Below are positions 56,761-64,000 of a stretch of DNA of 64,000 nt, piece after piece. Position numbers and translations under genes: made by a program. Source of the stretch: Micropterix aruncella (lineage: Eukaryota; Arthropoda; Insecta; Lepidoptera; Micropterigidae); assembly GCA_944548615.1 (NCBI GenBank), contig OX155971.1:23022782-23086781 (forward strand), given 5' to 3'. Position 1 is the first letter of the stretch; each line of letters opens with the position of its first letter. The notes under the pieces were generated by a model. The model ran no database searches. It worked only from the letters and a program-made list of their open reading frames with translations, and was not told the origin of the DNA.

Positions 56761-57740
56761 AAAAAAAATTGTAAACACTACGATATGGACGTCCCTTGCT
56801 ATACTGATTAGGCGATGTCTGGTAAACATACCCAGAAAGAGAAAGGCAGTGTTGTTATTCTTACTGCCTACAGAAAAATATCTCGTTTTTCTTGGTACAC
56901 CCTCACAAATTAATACATTAAAATAAGGTGAGGATTATTTTGTGACATTTAAAAGTGATGACTTACTGAGTAAAAAAAGTACAGTGCCGTGCAGAACTTA
57001 ATTTAAATGAGGATTTATTTATCGCAAATAAATCTTATGGCCAGACGTTCAACCTTGGGCAGTATCATTGGCGGATTTGAGGTTTCATTATTTTCTTTGC
57101 GGCTTAATTTTCATACTGTTCCATTTCATACGATACAATGATCCCCTATTATATACACATACACCTACAACAACTGCGGTGAACTCTACTGTAGTTGTTG
57201 TAATCAGACCTTTAAAAACAAACTGGGATTCGATATTCGAAGAAGTCCTGTCAACCAAGAGGTTGCCGTCGTCAGATCACAACGAGGAGGACATCATCAT
57301 CATCATCATACGCACACGTCTTTGAACTGAACTGTCTTAATCTTGATTTTACGATTCTCCAGCTTTTCCGCGGTCAATCAACCACCGCATAAGCCACGAA
57401 GCGGAGACCTTCTACAAGCCACAAAATTACATAATTGTGGTTTGCCTAATCAAAGCCTATTCTGTTAATCATTGAGTACTAAACTTTGATAGATCCTAAT
57501 TGTCGTTTTCTGTTTCCCCATGTCATTAGATATCACATGACCACAGATTTTCAATTTTCCCTCAGGCCCCGCCGTAAAAAAAGTAGGATGTCTTGCCGGT
57601 TAGTATTCCAGTGCTCTCTTCTCGTACGATATTATTATTGTTTAACACGTGCTGCGACACTTTAGGAACTCTTGATATAGCAGGGGTTCACAAAGTGTCG
57701 TGGCACCTTGAGGTTCCGCATAGAAAGATCAGGGGTGCTG
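56761..57740. other. No gene recognised
   Basis: Mixed sequence with a CAT/ATC run at 57290-57310. An 85-codon frame at 57068-57325 has no domain. At 57683 'caggggttcacaaagtgt' looks like one end of a hAT-type MITE, but I found no partner end. Confidence 0.4.
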
Positions 57741-57799
57741 AAAGGTGCCTATGATCTCTAATCTAATCTGTTCCTAAGTGAAACAAAAAATGGGTAAAG

Positions 57800-58045
57800 G
57801 TCACTCATCAAAACAGGTTTCTACCCTATCGCAGACCAGCCCACCCGCCAACCAATAATTAATGGGTCTCGATGAGATCTCGCTCGCTTCTTCTCCAGCT
57901 TTAAGAGCTTTAGCCATTCAAGCCTCTCTTCGTAGTGGTGGAATCGTTCGAGGTGGTGGAATCCTCGTGTCATTTCAGTGGCTCTTTCTTGCACTCTGAA
58001 TAAGTCTGACGTCTCCGACAAAATATGTGCTCGATGCATACTCCA
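57800..58045 (-). pseudogene. CR1-like LINE fragment
   Basis: 'LFRVQERATEMTRGFHHLER' then 'YEERLEWLKLLKLEKKRARS', the RT C-terminal region of CR1-type elements. Confidence 0.75.
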
Positions 58046-58184
58046 ATACTAGTCTACTAGAAAGAGCTCTGGGGTAAAAACTGGAGACCTTTCAAATGAG
58101 ATCTGAAGTTTCCAAAGATGGCACCCAAGCGGTCACCCTCCAACTGAAGGTTCTAGAGGTGTCAACACAGTCAAACCCATCACC

Positions 58185-58690
58185 CCAGGGAGTTTTAACG
58201 ACATCAGGTCGTTCTATCTCCCATCGAGTGAAAGTGAAGACTTAGCAGACAACATAGTCCACTTCCTAACTCCACTAACACACCCGTGAGTGTCCAACTC
58301 CTTACCGCGAGCATTGATTTTATAGTGTATCAATGCCGCGAGGCACTGGTAAGTGAAAACAGCGGGTGAACCTCACACCCTCACTACCAGATTTGGCCGG
58401 ATTTCTCAGTCCTCTTGTCTGGTCGCAGATTCGAAGTCGCTTGCGCGGCCTTTACCTGATGTTAGCGGTAATTAAGTTTGAATTTATCACGGACCGAGGC
58501 GCCCTTTGCCCATCTTTCATACAGGATCAGGTTGACATGAAGAGTGGCTGACATCAGGTCAACAACCACCCCGTCTCTTAGGAAACGTATGAGCGTTTTC
58601 AGACCCCCCCAGTTATTCATCGGAGTGCACAGTCGATTGGCTAACGCCGCACGATGCGCAAACCGACAACCAAAGTTGTCGTTCACACGA
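58185..58690 (+). repeat. Family A retroposon, copy 5
   Basis: 'gggagttttaacgac', 'tcgttctatctccc', 'cgaagtcgcttgcgcggcc' and 'cacagtcgattggctaacgc' follow the 39447-40114 copy in order. Confidence 0.75.
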
Positions 58691-58699
58691 GACTACTAC

Positions 58700-59560
58700 A
58701 CATTACAATATATACATATATACTTCTGGATAAGATAATGCATAAGGTTGAACATCTTATGGTCAGTCGTGCCGCTTGCTTTGTTTACTAAAAATAATTG
58801 ACCACTGATGGTCTTTACGGACTAGTTAGTTGGGCTGTTGGAAATGCAATGCTTCTTTATATCGTCTTCCAGATGGTGGCGAATACAAATGAGTATAAAT
58901 TGTAGGTTTTTTTTTCACATTTACAAAAGCGACAATTATATTATAGCTCGACCGCAGTAAGGATGACCTTTTAGCGATGATTTAAATATCAAATTTTCAA
59001 TACAGTGAGTACAAGCAAAATGAGCTGCTTTTTATTGGCCCATGAATATTGTGTTGTCAAACATAATAATTTGTTGTCAACATAATAAATGTGTTGTCTA
59101 ATTTCAAACTTCGTCAGATACAATAGGATCAGAGTTGCATAATAAATATTAATAATATAAATTTAAGCAATATTTCATGTAAAATTAGTAGTGCTTATTT
59201 TAAAAATTTATTAGATTAAGCAGTAAAATAAGCATACGTTTGTTTTGGAAAACAGGATATGTGTAAATTCAAATCAGGATCTGGCGGGTTTGTTAATCAA
59301 GTTTAGGATCTGACTGCTTTTGTTGTGATTCACCATTAATCGCCATAACAGTTTTTTTACAAGCTTCTATTTACCGTGCAATGTTTGTTAGTTTGTTTGT
59401 TTGTTTATAGAAATCTGGAAAGCTGAATTACAACCAATTCCTCTTATCCTATGAAGTTGAAATTTTACATGTTTGTTCAGTTCCGATAACAAAGCATTTT
59501 TATGGTGAACATGACCAGATTCTACACTCAGGATTGGCTCCCGACGAGGCTTCTCTTCCA
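58700..59560. other. No gene recognised
   Basis: AT-rich, with GTTT repeats at 59388-59405 and 'gtgttgtc' duplications near 59040-59100. Confidence 0.4.
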
Positions 59561-59793
59561 CGGTCATCCGCATTCAATTATGATAGCCCGTTCAAAATTT
59601 CACCATGGCGAGAGGACTCCTCAACGGTCAACAGCACAGAAACGAAATTTTGTATATGCATTCAATTATGATATCCCGTGCTAAGTAAGTTTCACCGCGA
59701 CAGGGCTGCTGCACTCAAGATTGGCTTCTAACGAGGAGACTTTTCAAGTCTACAGCACAAACACGAAATTCTGTATAGCATTCAATTATGATA

Positions 59794-61922
59794 GCCCGTT
59801 CCAGTGGCGTGCCCAGGGTTCGTAAATAGGGCAAGCCCGACATACCTCTTTGTGTTTTTTTTTACGCTTTTTATAGTAAAAAAGTGGTACCTCTTTACTC
59901 TTTAATCTTCAGTTTGAAATTTACTGCTTGGGTCGTACATTCAATAAAGCACACTGAAGGCATGCTACTGCAAGACAGAATTTAACATATACTTATCAGC
60001 AGTCGCATACCTCTAGTGGCTTTAAAGGACTCTCTAGCTAGACGATCAAGCATGCTTGTCAAAAATCGCGTCGCGGGCTGGGAGGGGATCGTAAACCGCA
60101 GAAAATATGCATTTTTTAAAAATATTTATCAAAAATGCCAGTCACGTCATTCATCAATCAATTACTTCTAATTAACGTGACTCCCTGGTATAAACTACAA
60201 AATTATGCATTTTTGGTAAATATTACAAAAAAATATTTGTATATTTCCTGCGGTTTTACGATCCCCTCCCTGTCCGCGACGCGAAGCTTGTCAAGCATGC
60301 TTTTTCGTCTAGAGAGCCCCTTAGAAAAGCCATTTTATTTGCTTGAGTTGACCCTTGCTTGAGTTGATAAGTTGACCCTTGCTTGTATGAGCTGTAAGAC
60401 TATTTTATAAAAAAGTGAACAAAAAGTAAAATAAGTGACCCTTAGAAAGCTAGCCATGGGAATGAAACTCACGCTGGCATATTTTCATCGTTTATATTCT
60501 AAATCGAAGCGTCTACCTTTTTTCAAAAATGATTTTATTACGTCTGAGTAAAATGATGGCGAACGCTTTAATTCTTTTAACAACTGTTTTTCAATAGCAA
60601 CCATAACTCAGATAGACGTTCCTGACCCTGTGTATTTCTTAGGTAAGTATGAATAAGCTTAAGAGATGAGAATGCACGTTCTGCGGAAGCACTTGTAGCA
60701 GGAATAGTGACGACAAGATACGCTAACTTCAACAATTGGGGAAAGGTGTCTTCGAGGCTATTCTGACTAATTCGTTCAAAAACATTGCAATCTTTCAATT
60801 CAAGAGAGGAGTACAAACAAATCATTTGGTTCTTTAAAACCTTCTGTCAAAATGGTTTGCATAAATGTCAAATAATGAATCTAATGCCTTTGTAGGAAAA
60901 TCTAAACGGTATTTCTCGTATAGTTTGTTGTTGAAGAGTTGGAAAAATTTCAATTTGAAAATTTGCGAATATCGATCGTCAATTTCGCAAAATATGTTGT
61001 CAATTAATTACCTGGACAAAAAGTCGTTTGTATTCAGTATGAGCACAGCGTACGTTGCGTCTCAAACGAGGTGCTGAGTTATTTTAAAGATTGTTTTCAT
61101 AAATTTGATCAAATTCATATTGAAATTCAACACGTAACCAAGTCTGAAATTCCTTTATTTTGTTTTCCTTTCTTAATTCCTATAACCCACATCGACTTGT
61201 GATTTTTGAAGAATGTTGTACAAACGCTCAGTTTTTTAAAAATTCGGCGGAAAACAAGGTGAAAAAATTTAAATGGAATGATCGCATCGAGTTTTTAAAA
61301 TTCTTCGCTGCTAAAACCGTATCCCCGTCTTAGTCCTGCGGGTTGTCACATATGTCAGAAAACAAAGTAATAAGAATACATTACTGACCACAAAGGACAA
61401 TTTCCTCCATTTTTTTATCAGGCACTAAAACCACAAATCAATTGAAATTACACAATAAAAAATTAGCCCGACGTCACTCGCACATTGCAATCCAAACTAA
61501 TTATAATGAAGTCGCGCTTTCTGTTGACACGTTCGCATTCGCAGTTCGCATTCAACGTCATGGCTAAGCAAGCCCGGCTTAGCTCCCGATACAAAAGTTG
61601 TATATACACATATATTGTTTAGCGTAATTTGCCACAGGTGCGAATGAGAGGAACACTGATTTTGAAAGCCGCATTGAAAGCCCATAATGTGCGAGCGAGA
61701 CAGCAATCGCGCCCTGTCTATAATTATCGCACCCTGTCGATAACAGATTTTTTCTCGCGTGGAGCGAGCTGTTCGCGCTAGATAGCAGTAGGAGCGCTAG
61801 CAAAAAAAATTGTTTAGTTGTTTTTTTACGAATTGTGTTATTCATTTATTTAATTGTTAATTTGGAATTATAGGCAAGCCAGGCTTTTCGGCTTATATGA
61901 AGAGACCGCCACTGGCCCGTTC
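59794..61922 (-). mobile_element. hAT transposon with intact ends and 8-bp duplication
   Basis: GCCCGTTC at 59794-59801 and 61915-61922 flanks a 2113-base element with inverted ends CAGTGGCG / CGCCACTG. Minus-strand remnants of its transposase lie at 60577-61200. Two inverted blocks near 60040-60110 and 60255-60320 ('cgatcccctcc') form a further internal palindrome. Confidence 0.92.
60577..61200 (-). pseudogene. hAT transposase, C-terminal remnant
   Basis: Frame 60577-60825 has the dimerisation block 'ATSASAERAFSSLKLIHTYL', then 'QERLSELWLLL'. Upstream broken frames to about 61200 show 'FPTKALDSLFDIYANHFD' and 'DDRYSQI'. The catalytic core is not recognisable. It belongs to the hAT element around it. 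Confidence 0.85.
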
Positions 61923-61995
61923 TAAGTTCCACTATGACATGGCTGCCGCACCCAGGGTTGGCTCAGGACAGAGCATTTTAATAAAAGTTTGTTTT

Positions 61996-62975
61996 TATGT
62001 GTTTTTACTAACTCATTGCAGAACCAGCAGATCACTCTGGTACGAATGAAGTAAGGATATACACAGACGGCTCCAAAACCACTCAAGGTACAGGAGCCGG
62101 CGTCTTCTCAAATGATCTAAACATCAAAATATCAACTACCCTAGGCAACTTAAATACGATCTTCCAAGCAGAATGCATTGGCATCACCAGAGCAGCACAG
62201 GCAGTCGCAGCCAAAGATGTCGGAGACGTAAGTTTGAAATTTGTCTCCGACAGTGCCTCCGTGCTACAAGCGCTAGCAAAAAATACGATAACCTCAGTCC
62301 TCGTACTGGAATGCCACAATGCGCTTCAATGCATTGCAGGGTCAAATAAAGTGACCCTGCAATGGATTAAAGGGCACAGTGACTCACTGGGCAATGACGC
62401 GGCGGACGAACTGGCCAAAAGGGGATCAAAGGAAATAGTATATGGACCGGAACCCTCGATGCCCATTCCCCAGGCCCAAATAAAAACATGGCTACGCAGG
62501 AACACCGAAGAAACCCACCTTACAGAATGGAAAAAAAACGCAGGATGCAGGCAAACAAAGAACGGTTCCGGAAGCGTCCAAAAAACTTGCCCGCAACCTC
62601 ACCAGATTAAAAAGGGACAAAATCCGTAAAGTCATAGGTACAATGACAGGCCACTGTCCCCTAAACAAACACCTGTTTACCATAGGTGTGACAGACAGCC
62701 CTCTATGCAGAGGATGCATGGAGGAAGAAGAAACGCCACAGCATGTGCTCATGGAATGCAGGAGCGTGGCAGAGCAACGGGCAAGAATACTACAATCTCC
62801 AGCATCTCTCCCGGAGGCCTGTAGCAACCCAAACAGGCTGCTAACCTTCTGGGACAGCCTGGGTTGGCTGGAGTAACATAAATGGAAACATGAGCCACGC
62901 ACAACGGCCCAATCAAGAGGCCAAGTGCGGGAAAAAGCCCAGTCAAACTAACTAACTAACTATGTGTTTTTACTA
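61996..62975 (+). mobile_element. RNase H LINE, 5'-truncated, 15-bp duplication
   Basis: TATGTGTTTTTACTA at 61996-62010 and 62961-62975 bounds 950 bases. The tail is a short (TAAC)n run at 62949-62960. Confidence 0.92.
62050..62876 (+). pseudogene. LINE ORF2 C-terminus: RNase H plus Cys-rich tail
   Basis: RNase H from 62050: 'RIYTDGSKTTQGTGAGVF', 'FQAECIGITRAAQAV', 'LKFVSDSASV', and 'GHSDSLGNDAADELAKRG' supply the Asp-Glu-Asp-His-Asp set. One frameshift near 62560-62590 moves to the frame with 'TGHCPLNKHLFTIG', 'CRGCMEEEETPQHVLMEC' (a Cys/His cluster) and a stop at 62874. I/R1-like clades carry such domains; the exact clade is uncertain. It is a distinct family from the 52314 LINE. Confidence 0.88.
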
Positions 62976-64000
62976 TTAACTTCTTGATGATTGCTTTGCT
63001 CTGATTGACTAATCAGACGCCGTATCCGTACCGACTGGTACAGATACGGCGACGATTGAAAACCGTTTGTCATGGATGTACTGGAGTTTTTTTAAAAATA
63101 TTATCTTGGAATCTGGCGTAGCTTGAAACTAAATGAAGTTTTGGGGACATATAGTACTCAAGTGAGACAAGACCATAGAGTAAAACGAACGACCAACAGA
63201 AAATGCCTCACCCACAAAGACACACTGCTTATACTGTGTCTCAGGGTAGTTCGAGATACATGGGCAAAAAGTTATCATTGACTCGAAAACACCGCTGCGT
63301 TTATGGATATCTGAATTATTTAGTGTGGAATCCTACGCTGTCGAATTTTAAGTTACTCACCAACTTGGAAAGATAACACAATATCTTTACAATTTCTTGT
63401 ATTCTTTAACTAAGTAGTTCCCTTTAGAGGTTCTGTATGTGACATTGATAAAAACAGCAAAACATGATCAATAAACGGTTGTATTGTAAACCTACTTGTG
63501 GACTTACACCATTTTGCTTACGCTATTTTGCTTATGATTCAATGTTCTCTGGCATTCATTATTGGAACTAAGTTCATGCTTACTAAAAATTAAATTGACT
63601 AGAAAAATCATCAACTGTTTTTGATTTCAGCCTTTTTAAACTGAAAAAAAATTATTTATTATCCAAAAGTTGAACATAAAAATGCTTTAACCCTTTCTAT
63701 TTCAGCTAACCATTCTTGGTCAGACGCTTACAAATGCCTAAAATGGTATCTAATCAATATTGGTTAGGGCGCTCCGCGCTGTGCTAACTTTGTAATATTT
63801 ATTCATTATTATCTTAATTGTTTTACGAGATAATGTTATAAATGTTTTATATTTCAAATTTCAATGCAATCATTTTACAGTTATTCTTTTTACAATCCGT
63901 ATAGTAGTTTAAAATTTATGGTCGTTTTTTCTCAAGGCCATCGACTTTACGCGCAAAACTGTCCCGGGCAGAAGTGACACTAAATTTTTACCCCGCGATA
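62976..64000. other. No gene; fragment of family P element at end
   Basis: 'cgccgtatc'/'gatacggcg' near 63018-63055 form a short inverted pair. At 63820-63930 'ttgttttacgagataatg' and 'caatgcaatcattttacag' match the family P element of 31724. The rest is AT-rich without frames. Confidence 0.5.

Larger units (their letters stand above)
59480..61975. repeat. Diverged tandem repeat, interrupted by hAT element
   Basis: 'gcattcaattatgatagccc' occurs near 59569, 59660 and 59778 and 'ggattggct' follows in a regular order. The array continues at 61915-61975 after the hAT insertion ('gcacccagggttggctc'). Confidence 0.65.

Noticed and set aside
1..64000. CRISPR arrays, rRNA and tRNA genes, bacterial promoters or operons
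   Set aside because: No regularly spaced short repeats with unique spacers, no tRNA-like fold, and clear eukaryotic splicing.

Overview
The window is a piece of an insect-type nuclear genome: AT-rich, full of transposon remnants, with one intron-rich host gene. The TE mix (gypsy LTR, Penelope-like, CR1/RTE/RNase H-bearing LINEs, mariner, Tc1, hAT, TTAA-flanked MITEs) and the short GT-AG exons fit an arthropod, most likely an insect. I cannot name the order or species from sequence alone. There are no bacterial operons, CRISPR arrays, rRNA or tRNA genes that I can support.

1-9.1 kb is a TE graveyard: fragments of a dispersed GC-richer retroposon, a long Penelope-type palindrome, a mariner split into opposite-strand halves, a Penelope reverse-transcriptase scrap, and several MITEs.

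9.09-24.07 kb is the most intact mobile unit: two almost identical gypsy-type LTR retrotransposons on the minus strand arranged LTR-gag/pol-LTR-gag/pol-LTR, sharing the middle LTR. The array has 1038-bp LTRs, a tRNA-Lys-type primer site, a polypurine tract, an A AAA AAC slippery heptamer followed by a stem-loop between gag and pol, and one AAAT target duplication around the whole array.

25.0-53.5 kb holds a 12-exon host gene on the plus strand, which I assembled exon by exon. Splice phases are continuous and give 545 codons ending in a Cys-Ser-Ile-Met CaaX box. The product is charged, low-complexity, with basic nuclear-localisation-like clusters. A farnesylated nuclear-envelope protein of the kugelkern type is my best guess, but the name is not established. 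Its introns are packed with TEs, many with readable target-site duplications and nesting order. One retroposon family abuts both the acceptor of exon 2 and the donor of exon 7.

53.6-64 kb has no host gene that I can support. It holds mariner, CR1-like and LINE fragments, a 2.1-kb hAT element with a perfect 8-bp target duplication, and a 5'-truncated RNase H LINE with a 15-bp duplication.
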